NCBI RefSeq assembly: GCF_026262505.1
Contig: NC_067205.1
Coordinates: 17,484,001-17,548,000 of the forward strand
Length of the DNA stretch: 64,000 nucleotides
Origin: Trichomonas vaginalis G3
Lineage: Eukaryota > Parabasalia > Trichomonadida > Trichomonadidae
Reading direction: 5' to 3'
Under the pieces are notes generated by a model. That model was not told the origin of the DNA and did no database searches. It saw only the letters and a list, made by a program, of their open reading frames with translations. Shown here one piece after another: positions 20,253 to 27,637 of this stretch (within the stretch, counting starts at the first letter, position 1; every line of letters starts with the position of its first letter). The position numbers and the translations under genes are program-made.

Positions 20253-20977
20253 AAGCGTTTTACATGAATTGTACGATGTATATTTGAAATCCTAAACAAT
20301 TTCGTAGCTTCTATTTCTTCTTTTAGTACATTGAATGTTTTAATCATGCCGAAAGTCTCTTTATATTTCTTCTTGACGTCAGACAGAAGGAAATCTTCTG
20401 CTGTTGGATAGTTTTTATTAAGAAATGTCAACATATCCATTTTATCTTCTGCTGGCTTTTCTGCTTCTTTCTTTAAGTCTGCATAGTCGTTTCGCATTCT
20501 TTCTATCTCTTTGACTGAGTAGTTATATTTTCTTATTGCTGCTTTACATTTTGAACATTGCGGCATCGTTTTTGCGTTATACACCGAAATAAAACCAGCT
20601 AGAACAACTAAGGCGTCAATGGTTTTCTTTAACTCAAAAGCTGCTGGTTTTATCAGTTCGTTCCATACTTTGCCTCTTCTATCTTTATCTCTTATTTCCC
20701 AAACACATTTTGCAACTAATGTAACAAAGTTATCGTATGTCTTAAATTCTTCGGATTTGTAAAGGTCAGAAATATTTTTATAAACCATGTCGCAATCTTT
20801 GTCCATAACTTTATGGTTGCAATGAAAACCAAGGAATTCATAATTTACTTTACGTATGAATTTCTTAATTTCTACTGAGTCAGTTGCTTTGACTTCAATT
20901 TCGTCAAATTCGAGAATGGTTAGTTTTTGGTGTTGGATTTCAGGTAGTTTAGGTAAATTGTCGATGAGGTCCTGCAT
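20249..20977 (-). CDS. Polinton protein shared almost unchanged by both elements
   Basis: This 242-residue, mostly helical protein is about 90 percent identical to the protein at 53460 in Polinton 2. It has a CSKCKAA pair of cysteines with an earlier FHCNHKV segment, which could together bind zinc, and a Lys/Glu-rich helix (KEIERMRNDYADLKKEAE) likely to form a coiled coil. It is shorter at its N-terminus than its homologue. The strong identity contrasts with the low similarity of other shared genes, suggesting recent exchange between elements. The function is unknown. Confidence 0.75.
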   Translation of the reverse strand: MQDLIDNLPKLPEIQHQKLTILEFDEIEVKATDSVEIKKFIRKVNYEFLGFHCNHKVMDKDCDMVYKNISDLYKSEEFKTYDNFVTLVAKCVWEIRDKDRRGKVWNELIKPAAFELKKTIDALVVLAGFISVYNAKTMPQCSKCKAAIRKYNYSVKEIERMRNDYADLKKEAEKPAEDKMDMLTFLNKNYPTAEDFLLSDVKKKYKETFGMIKTFNVLKEEIEATKLFRISNIHRTIHVKRL

Positions 20978-20997
20978 GTCATAAAGATACTGTTCAT

Positions 20998-21723
20998 TTG
21001 TTTCATCTTTCGCACTACAGTCTAAATTACTTGTTAAAAGTTCTTGCTTTCAGAGTTGTTGACTTCAATACTATCGCAACTTTTGTCATAACAGATGAAA
21101 CAGATTTCATAGAGATTGAAATAGATGACAAAAGAAGTGTTATAACATTTCCTAACAGAGCTGGGTATAGAATAGATAAAATTGCTGGAGTCATAGATAC
21201 TCTCATAAATGAAGAAACTATTGACAACATAGATGTCGAACTCTCTTCTGAGGGAGCATTGAAGTTCAGCAGCGAGAAAGAGTTTAAGATAACACGAATG
21301 AGTCATAGAGTACAACTTCTTTTAGGTGCATACCATATGACATTTCCTTTGAAAAGTGTTGACAAAACGATTGAGATGAAATCTGTTCCATACGTATGTT
21401 ATGGCAATTGTTTGTACATTGAGTCAAAAATAGCTAATGTCACAGGCATTTCAGGAGTTAATAGTAAAGGTTCAGTAGAATATAAATCCTTCTGTTATGC
21501 AGTCAATTCAATGTTCATTCCAAACGTTCCTGTCATAGCAACTCATTTAGGTAAATGGGTTCGCATTAGTCCTCATAATTTGAAAGACATGCAATTCAGA
21601 CTTGTTGACTTTCAAGGAGAGCCTGTAGAACTGAAGGCACCAGTGCGAATGACTGTTGAAGTTGACTTTTTAGAAAATATTAAATGCAACAGCTTACAAG
21701 AGAACTCAGAGCTAAAAATATAA
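20998..21723 (+). CDS. Penton (minor capsid) candidate
   Basis: This 241-residue strand-rich protein has a C-terminal segment, NLKDMQFRLVDFQGEPVELK, that matches the layout of Polinton and virophage-type penton proteins: a strand, then L-V-D-x-x-x-x-P-V-x-L, then a final strand. The broken gene at about 60108-60806 in Polinton 2 has the same layout (NINLTLVDANFVPVKL) preceded by N-x-F-x-x-x-x-P-V/I as here. The first 15-20 residues of the frame may not be real, because coding character begins around 21050. The penton fills the five-fold vertices of the capsid. The assignment is moderate and structure-based comparison would test it. Confidence 0.55.
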   Translation: MFHLSHYSLNYLLKVLAFRVVDFNTIATFVITDETDFIEIEIDDKRSVITFPNRAGYRIDKIAGVIDTLINEETIDNIDVELSSEGALKFSSEKEFKITRMSHRVQLLLGAYHMTFPLKSVDKTIEMKSVPYVCYGNCLYIESKIANVTGISGVNSKGSVEYKSFCYAVNSMFIPNVPVIATHLGKWVRISPHNLKDMQFRLVDFQGEPVELKAPVRMTVEVDFLENIKCNSLQENSELKI

Positions 21724-21926
21724 AGTATGAATGTTATGTATTAGGTCATGAACTTTGGTTGTTGCTGTTTGATGAAACAAATGAGTTAGTTATGTCAGTC
21801 AAGAGAACAGAAAAATATTGTGTTAGTGAAAACTGCACCAAGTCAATAAGATTAGGTTTGCATTATGAAGATGAGTTCGATACTGTTGAAGAAGTTTTGG
21901 ATAGATATTACAAATTGCTAACTTGA
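21684..21926 (+). CDS. Small Polinton protein, unknown
   Basis: This 80-residue protein overlaps the end of the preceding gene by 40 bp in another frame. It contains a hydrophobic strand (HELWLLLFDETNELVMSV) and an acidic end (EDEFDTVEEVLDRYYKL). The overlap suggests translation linked to the upstream gene's transcript. A double-hairpin element follows 15 bp after the stop. No family is recognised. Confidence 0.5.
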   Translation: MQQLTRELRAKNIKYECYVLGHELWLLLFDETNELVMSVKRTEKYCVSENCTKSIRLGLHYEDEFDTVEEVLDRYYKLLT

Positions 21927-21941
21927 AATTTTTTGACTGAC

Positions 21942-21967
21942 GGCGCAAAGCGCCAAGACCGAAGGTC
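21942..21967. repeat. Double-hairpin palindromic element, copy D (intergenic)
   Basis: On the plus strand GGCGC/GCGCC (loop AAA), spacer AA, GACC/GGTC (loop GAA). It lies between the convergent genes ending at 21926 and 21977. The second stem differs from the other copies by paired changes. Confidence 0.8.
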
Positions 21968-21976
21968 CTGACTGCT

Positions 21977-22591
21977 TTAATTTACTAAAACATATTTCAA
22001 ACAAAGCTTATAGTCAGTAGATAGTTTTGTATACTCGTTCGAATATTTATACTTAAACTCAACTCCTGGAGTACCTGGTGTTTCAATGATGCGGATGTTA
22101 CCTATTTTCATGAATATTGGCGTTTGACCACAGCATTCGATTTCAGGGTCGAGATAGTCAATGACACATTGTTTCCCTGTTATTCGTGATATAACATTTT
22201 CAAGGTCCTCCTTTGTTAGAATTATTTGGTTCTTGCTTATAAGATTTGTCAAAAGCTTCTTATCGTCTTTGAGTAAAATTGTTTGGTATAACTGAAGAAG
22301 GTAATGGTCTACGTTATCTGAAGGATTTGTTTGAACATTTGTGTAAGGGTTGTCGTTGGCTTCTCTTGAAAGAACCTGGTCCAGTGGTGGATACTCTAAC
22401 TTAACATCTGATGTAGCGTTAGCGTTTGAAGCTGTGTTTAAATTCACCGACTTAAGATCTGGTTCTTTTTCTTTCAAACACTCCGAACTATAGTTCTTTA
22501 TGACAATATTGTTTGTCGTTCGTGAGTCAACATTTGATGTTGGTTCAATTGGAACATTAACGGCACCAGCTAAGATGGATTTGCTTCTCAT
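21977..22591 (-). CDS. Polinton protein of unknown function
   Basis: This 204-residue protein has an Asn/Thr/Ser-rich, probably unstructured first 90 residues, then helices (HYLLQLYQTILLKDDKK) and a strand-rich end. Its place, divergent from a small gene and near the penton candidate, parallels the protein at 61136 in Polinton 2, which also has a T/N/V-rich front followed by a helix. The parallel suggests a common role in the virion, but the similarity is weak. Confidence 0.55.
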   Translation of the reverse strand: MRSKSILAGAVNVPIEPTSNVDSRTTNNIVIKNYSSECLKEKEPDLKSVNLNTASNANATSDVKLEYPPLDQVLSREANDNPYTNVQTNPSDNVDHYLLQLYQTILLKDDKKLLTNLISKNQIILTKEDLENVISRITGKQCVIDYLDPEIECCGQTPIFMKIGNIRIIETPGTPGVEFKYKYSNEYTKLSTDYKLCLKYVLVN

Positions 22592-22616
22592 TTCATATAG
22601 AATAAAAACCTTTTAT

Positions 22617-23018
22617 ATGTATGAAATGAACAATATACTCGACAAGGGTTTGAATGTAAAGCTAACGAATGAAAATATTGTTGAATTCACTGAGACAGGT
22701 GCTGTGTATAAAGATGTAGAACTACTGAACAAAAGAGCTAAGGGAAGAAGCAGGAACATGAACAAAGGGTGGAAGCCTATAAAAATTTATGTCAATGATG
22801 GCTCAGGAGGTTCAAACATAAAGTATGCAGAAAGTTATAGAGTTTATGCTCTCAAAGGTGAAAAGCCTTCATTTAAGAACAGCTATTCTAACGCATATCC
22901 TCAAAAGCTAACGGATGGGGAAGTGGATGATATGAATGACAGCAAAAATATTAACAGAAATGGCGACAGAGATGCATGGAATTTGTTTACCATCAGTCAA
23001 TTGAAGGTTAAACTTTAA
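22617..23018 (+). CDS. Polinton protein of unknown function
   Basis: I place the start at 22617 (MYEMNNILDKGLNVKL), 26 bp from the divergent gene's start; the frame upstream of this lacks coding character. The 133-residue product is basic and contains a Gly/Asn-rich middle (KIYVNDGSGGSNIKYAES). Its last codons overlap the end of the ATPase gene on the other strand by 4 bp. No family is recognised. Confidence 0.55.
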   Translation: MYEMNNILDKGLNVKLTNENIVEFTETGAVYKDVELLNKRAKGRSRNMNKGWKPIKIYVNDGSGGSNIKYAESYRVYALKGEKPSFKNSYSNAYPQKLTDGEVDDMNDSKNINRNGDRDAWNLFTISQLKVKL

Positions 23019-23902
23019 AACAATGTTGGTCGTTCCCATGGAATATTTTTGACTTTAATGGTATTAGTCATGATATGAATCTCAAGGTATGAACGAGGAG
23101 AGATGAGAGACTTATATGCTTCCCAAATTTCTTCAAAAGGTAATGTTATACCTGACTGTTTCCAAATGAGTTCAATATCATAACGTGAGAAACCTTGAAA
23201 GATAACGAAGTCAGTTATGAGACGTTTTATGTTTAAAGCTAAAAACCTCCATGTTTGCATAAGTATTGCTACAGTTAAGTGGTAATGTCTGACTTTAGTA
23301 ATGATGTTAGCTAATGGTGAGTCTGGTTTTGACACTAAACCTTTACCAGCGAAATCATCACAAACTAATAAAGTGTTTGATGGATATTTTTTGAAGGGGT
23401 ATTTTGAAAGTTTTGACAGAATGTAGTTTGTAAGTCGTTTCATATCGTATACTCCTGAGTATTGACGTAAGTGGTGTTTGTCAATAATTCTTTCCATCTC
23501 CTCAGAAGTCTTTTGCATTCCTGACTGTATAAATTCAACGATGGCATAATATTTCCTCTTACGTCGAATGTAACGTTGAAGAAATTCAATGAGTTCACTG
23601 TCTGGAACTTTAACGACAGAGGCTTGAACTTTTGACATAAATGTTTTCGCTGTTGAGTCCATAGAGTCTGAAGTTGCTGATATAATGATTTGGTCATAGT
23701 AAGAGTCGTTTCCTAAACGCTCTGTTATGAGTATATGACGAATTAAATTAAATGTCTTACCTTAACCCATCTTTCCACAATAGAAATAAACACCATTTGA
23801 ACAGAACTCATAGTCCTTACTGAAAGGAAGAATGAGAGAACTGTTGAGCTTTTCACTGCTTTCATTCATGTCTTCATCTACGTCATGTATTAAATGCTTC
23901 AT
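23015..23902 (-). pseudogene. Packaging ATPase (FtsK/HerA type), Polinton 1, broken
   Basis: This is the genome-packaging ATPase fossil of element 1. The clearly readable part contains the Walker B strand NTLLVCDDFAG, followed by a sensor-like VAILMQTW segment and ITDFVIFQGFSRYDIELIW, which match the order of the intact ATPase at 57025 (LLILDDFA, then VVICVQTA, then ILTDIILFPGLSEDDF). A P-loop region with GKT lies further upstream in the same gene. ATPases of this group drive viral DNA into preformed capsids. The gene looks broken about once. Confidence 0.75.
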
Positions 23903-23918
23903 TTTATCTCCATTAAAA

Positions 23919-24800
23919 ATGCAAGTCAGAAATATTCAGAACATAGCACCGAGTCTAACTGACAAGAGTATAAAGATATACTATGAACATGTTATGATGA
24001 AACCAACCAAAATTCAAGAAAGTCAGTATACTTATGAATATCCAAGACACTGGGTAGAGTATGTAGGAGGTGAGAAAGCTATTGAAATCAGACAGGTTCG
24101 AAGTATTCCAGCAGGAAGAACAATATTATTGAAGAACTTTAATGTTTTGAGATATAATGAAGAAACAAAGAAGCAAGATAGTTTCCCTGTTGCTGTGTAT
24201 GTGAACTTAGATACAGGAGATGACATGAAAGTTTTTAATACAAAGCTTCAAACGGTAGTGAGAGAACAACTGACTGCGGAAGGGCATCCATTACCTTCAG
24301 AAGTTACCATAGCATATAATTTTGAAACAAACTCAATAGATTTTAAAGTCATCTCTGCAAAGAAGTCAGGTTTTACATTTAATGAAGCAGATGTATATTC
24401 GAATGAAAACTTCAAAGCTATTGCATGGTTAGATAATGACGATTGCCTTAAGAAAATATTTAAATACAGTGACTCAACGATGTCAATAGATGACCTTCGT
24501 GGAATGTTACCATCGACGTTTACAGTAGAAGGTTCAGCAGGATTGCTTACAAGATTGTCAATTGGTGGTATTTGGTCTCGTGAGAACATTGTTATAAAAT
24601 CCAGTATAAGTGAATTTGCTGAAGAATCTATATTATGTCTTTCAAACTACATGTATTCGCCGCCAAAGCATTATAGTATAACAAACTTTGTCAGTAAGTT
24701 TAACATAAGACTTGTCGAACCTTCTTCAATGAAAGATGTTGTGCTACCCAAAGACGGAAAGGATGGACTCATTATTGAGATGATTTTAATAGCATATTAA
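23919..24800 (+). CDS. Member of the four-protein Polinton family
   Basis: The start at 23919 (MQVRNIQNIAPSLTDKS) follows CTCCATTAAAA; the longer upstream frame overlaps the ATPase gene and is unlikely. The 293-residue product has the family layout: YTYEYPRHWVEYVGGEKAIEIR near the front, GGIWSRENIVIKSSIS in the centre, and a final strand set (KDGLIIEMILIAY). It is related to the 14168, 43262 and 51043 proteins. The next gene begins directly after its stop codon with no gap. A virion role is likely but inferred. Confidence 0.65.
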   Translation: MQVRNIQNIAPSLTDKSIKIYYEHVMMKPTKIQESQYTYEYPRHWVEYVGGEKAIEIRQVRSIPAGRTILLKNFNVLRYNEETKKQDSFPVAVYVNLDTGDDMKVFNTKLQTVVREQLTAEGHPLPSEVTIAYNFETNSIDFKVISAKKSGFTFNEADVYSNENFKAIAWLDNDDCLKKIFKYSDSTMSIDDLRGMLPSTFTVEGSAGLLTRLSIGGIWSRENIVIKSSISEFAEESILCLSNYMYSPPKHYSITNFVSKFNIRLVEPSSMKDVVLPKDGKDGLIIEMILIAY

Positions 24801-25025
24801 ATGAGCTTGTTCTTGAAGGTCATTCATGATGAAATAACTGTTGTAGAAGATGTTAGCAATTGTTCAGACATTTTGAAGCGTATAGATGAGATAAGAAAGA
24901 AGTTAGATAGACCGCAAAGCGGTGAGGGCGAAGCCCGTGAGAACGCTTATGTTTCATTGACTTTCTCCAGTAACGAGAACTTTTATGAGATAATATTGAA
25001 GAGAGATGATTTTAATATGGTGTAA
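24801..25025 (+). CDS. Small Polinton protein containing a palindromic insert
   Basis: This 74-residue protein starts at the base after the upstream stop and ends at the base before the next start, so three genes abut without spacing. Residues RPQSGEGEARE near the middle are encoded by a double-hairpin element (24911-24936) and resemble the KPQRGEDEVHAR insert of the polymerase. The rest (FLKVIHDEITVVEDV and FSSNENFYEIILKRD) could form a small alpha/beta unit. The function is unknown. Confidence 0.6.
   Translation: MSLFLKVIHDEITVVEDVSNCSDILKRIDEIRKKLDRPQSGEGEARENAYVSLTFSSNENFYEIILKRDDFNMV
24911..24936. repeat. Double-hairpin palindromic element, copy E (inside a gene)
   Basis: On the plus strand ACCGC/GCGGT (loop AAA), spacer GA, GGGC/GCCC (loop GAA). 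It is in frame in the 24801 gene. Confidence 0.8.
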
Positions 25026-25553
25026 ATGGTAGCTTGGGTAGCTTTAGGCGCAATGGGAACAAAAGCATTAGCATTTGGAGCAAAAGCACTTGGAGCTTAT
25101 GACGCAGTAAATAAAATGAGTGGAGGAAGGGTTTCGAAGACATTAGATGCAAATAAAGGGAAGATTGGAAGCTGGGTTGCAAAGAAGTTAAGATTAAATA
25201 AAATAGGGCTCATAAATAAAGCATCCAATTTGGTTGCGACTGAGTCAGAAAATGCTTTAGGAAAGGACGATGAGTTTGCAAAACACGCAAAAGACTTTAA
25301 TGACCAGATGAAAGGTGAAACAATGCATTTAAATAGAGTCGATGGAACTAAAGAAAATGTTTCTTCTCCACCAGCGGTTTATCCATACGGACCTTATGGA
25401 ATGTATGGAAACCCTTATGAACGACCATTTGACCCATTGACTGGTGGAAGTAATTGGTATCATTATGGACGAAGAAGAAAGACAGTCAAGTTGGAGACAG
25501 TCGTGAAGAAAGCAACTAAAAAGAAACCAAGGAAGAGAGTTATAAAGCAATGA
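25026..25553 (+). CDS. Gly/Ala-rich, basic-tailed Polinton protein
   Basis: This 175-residue protein begins with a hydrophobic, small-residue-rich helix (VAWVALGAMGTKALAFGAKA), continues with Lys-rich helices, then a Pro/Tyr/Gly-rich stretch (YPYGPYGMYGNPYE), and ends in a very basic tail (KKATKKKPRKRVIK). The combination resembles small internal virion proteins of adenovirus-like viruses that bind both membrane and DNA; this is an analogy, not a shown homology. Its last codons and stop lie at the inner edge of the right inverted repeat. Confidence 0.6.
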   Translation: MVAWVALGAMGTKALAFGAKALGAYDAVNKMSGGRVSKTLDANKGKIGSWVAKKLRLNKIGLINKASNLVATESENALGKDDEFAKHAKDFNDQMKGETMHLNRVDGTKENVSSPPAVYPYGPYGMYGNPYERPFDPLTGGSNWYHYGRRRKTVKLETVVKKATKKKPRKRVIKQ

Positions 25554-26228
25554 ATTCAACAGGGTGAAAAACCGGGTGAAAAAAGAGGTGAGATTTCACC
25601 ACTTCACCTAAATTTATTTTTGTGCTATGTTTTCATACGTGTGAGGGTGGTGATATCATTAATTTTTAAGTTTATTTTTTATTTTATTTTTATATAAATG
25701 ACGAAAACTATTGAGATAACAAACTACAACGGTCATGAGTTCAAGAATTTGTTCTTCGTTCCTCGTGAAAATACATTCTATCAGATACGAGGGAGAAAGG
25801 GTAAAGTTAGTTTGAGCGTTTATGAAGGAATGAAGAATGGAAAGTTTATACAAGCATACGATACAAACGGTAAACGTGTTTCATTAGCTTTGTCAAAACT
25901 TACTAACATTTATTTTGACAGTGACTTTGACTCTGACGATTGGAGCGACAGCAGCGATACTGAAGAATATGAAGTATTGTGTGAAGCACAGCAATGGGAG
26001 GAGTTGCAATACTTTTGTAAGTGAGAACGTTTATTTTTACAGTAGTGAAGTCGTTTGTGAAAACGTTAGTGAGGTGAAGTGGTTGGTGGCTTTGTAAATA
26101 TTTACGGTTAAGTTAGTGTTGTCGTTTGTGTTGTAAAATATACGTTAACGGTTTCGTAAAGTGTCAAATTCACATATAATGGGTAAGGAGGCGCGCAGTG
26201 CCTCAGTACACAATATATGTATACTAAC
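25529..26228. repeat. Right terminal inverted repeat of Polinton 1
   Basis: This is the mirror copy of 10392-11092. It contains the second copy of the small gene (25698-26024), the TCACC palindrome cluster (25555-25610) and, at its inner edge, the last codons of the gene ending at 25553. The element ends in CTAAC and is followed by the TAACGC target duplication at 26229-26234. Confidence 0.9.
25698..26024 (+). CDS. Terminal-repeat gene of Polinton 1, right copy
   Basis: This encodes the same 108-residue protein as 10597-10923, residue for residue, because both lie in the inverted repeats. Both copies point outward, towards the element ends. Their transcription would therefore run into the flanking lipase halves. 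Confidence 0.8.
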   Translation: MTKTIEITNYNGHEFKNLFFVPRENTFYQIRGRKGKVSLSVYEGMKNGKFIQAYDTNGKRVSLALSKLTNIYFDSDFDSDDWSDSSDTEEYEVLCEAQQWEELQYFCK

Positions 26229-26511
26229 TAACGCTACAGACTTAAACCGCGTTGTTATCAATGAACAGTCTTATTTGGATCATTCATTGGCTGAATACAG
26301 AAAATACTTCTTACGACTTTATGATGGAGACAAACCAATACCTTCAAACGAGAAGAAGACATATAAATCACACTATATCGCTTCTTTAATTATTCTTGGA
26401 TTCTTTGTTTTGCTTTGCATTGTTTTGGCTATAGCTCTTATTGTTATATTGAGAAGAGAAAAGGCTTTTTCCAACATTGAAAAATCGGGAGCTGCTTCCA
26501 ACTTAATTTAA
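26229..26511 (+). pseudogene. Class 3 lipase, C-terminal membrane-anchor part
   Basis: This is the remainder of the host lipase gene after the Polinton insertion. It opens with the right target duplication TAACGC (26229-26234) and reads NATDLNRVVINEQSYLDH, then KSHYIASLIILGFFVLLCIV, a strong membrane helix, and a short basic cytoplasmic tail. The two host segments are in the same reading frame apart from one copy of the 6-bp duplication and together account for 360 residues. The insertion therefore separates the catalytic domain from its membrane anchor. A start codon inside the terminal repeat (26161) could allow a short chimeric anchor peptide. Confidence 0.85.
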
Positions 26512-27033
26512 CACAAAATAATAATAAAAATCTAAATTTATATATTATTTATCTCTTTTATTAGTTATATATAATAAAATCACTAAACTTTTAAACAAAT
26601 TACAAATTTTTTTAATGAGAAATCGTAGTTGTTTAGTTTATCTGTGATTTCGGTATTTGTATCATACTACAGAAGCAATTAAACCTAAACAACTCTTTGG
26701 TAATCTCAAAATTATAAATTTTTTATGAAAAATTTTATAATTTTATCAAGATACAGTATGATGAGAATGATAAAATTTTAAATTGAGTACTTTTCAATTT
26801 CATAGAAATTTTGTTCGAAATATATGTAATTTATCTGTCATAGTTTTCAATGATTAACTAGATTTTATCAGAACCTTAAAAGTATATTGAAAAATTTAGA
26901 CTTAAATATGTCCTTCTATTCAATATGCATGTATATTCATGACGGATAATCGTTATTTCCTGACGTCATAACTGATTTTGGCCACCAATTGAATTTCATT
27001 CAATCAAATTTTTAAAATCTCAGAAAATTCAAG
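26512..27033. other. Intergenic, nothing recognised
   Basis: About 520 bp of AT-rich DNA with short A/T palindromes (around 26715-26745). No gene, repeat family or RNA is visible. Confidence 0.5.
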
Positions 27034-27600
27034 ATGTTTCTTTACTTAGCTTTAGTCGAAAATTATCTTGATTCCCATAGGCACATTTATAAGATACCGG
27101 AGGCAGTTTCAAACAGCTACAGCGAAACTGACCATCCTTATGAATTTAATTTGCTAGAAACAAGACCAAGATCAGGAGACTATAACACTGCAGACCTTAA
27201 TTCACTTGTTGATACAATTTCACGTGATTTTGAAATTGATAGAGACAAAGTTCAAAATTATTTTGATCGATGCAGATGGGCTGCCTATGCAAAACAACTG
27301 TTTAATAAAATCCAATTTAATGCTCAAGCTAAATGAGAAAGAAGAATCGCAAAGCTTTTTGGAACAGTGATTAAAGTTGTTAAGAACGGAGGTAACTACC
27401 AAGTTACAGTCAGATAAGCATATACTGCTGCTAATATAGTAGCTTGTAAGACAACAGTCGAAAAAAGGAAGAAATTCCTAGGTTCCTATAAAAAAGTTAC
27501 AAAAGAACCAAGATACATTAAAGGCTGGGAACTTCAGGAAATTTATGGTAAATTGAATAATCAAATCGGTGGATATATTAACGAATACAAAAATATTTAA
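27034..27600 (+). pseudogene. Degenerate reading frame, unknown
   Basis: A Met-initiated frame of 100 codons is followed, in the same frame, by clearly coding-like sequence up to 27600, separated by two stops. Readable parts include SDFEID-like helices before RCRWAAYAKQLFNKIQ, then AKLFGTVIKVVKNGGNYQV and a Lys-rich end ending NEYKNI. Coding character persists across both stops, which marks an old gene that has decayed. The helical C-x-W-A-A-Y region could be a nucleic-acid-binding fold. No family is recognised, and it may derive from a transposon. Confidence 0.45.
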
Positions 27601-27637
27601 ATGAATATCATATCCCGATATCAAAAATTTTTATTAA

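Larger units (their letters stand above)
10392..26228. mobile_element. Polinton/Maverick element 1, 15.8 kb, mostly whole
   Basis: This self-replicating virus-like transposon has long terminal inverted repeats (about 700 bp), ends that begin AGTTAG and a 6-bp target duplication TAACGC (10386-10391 and 26229-26234), as in Polintons. Recognised parts are a double-jelly-roll major capsid protein, a penton candidate, an FtsK/HerA-type packaging ATPase and a protein-primed type family B DNA polymerase, with about fourteen small genes of unknown role. No retroviral-type integrase or adenain-type protease was recognised. The inverted repeats look almost identical, the duplication is perfect and the split host gene is still clean on both sides, all pointing to a recent insertion. 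It looks nearly whole, with about two or three broken genes. Confidence 0.93.
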
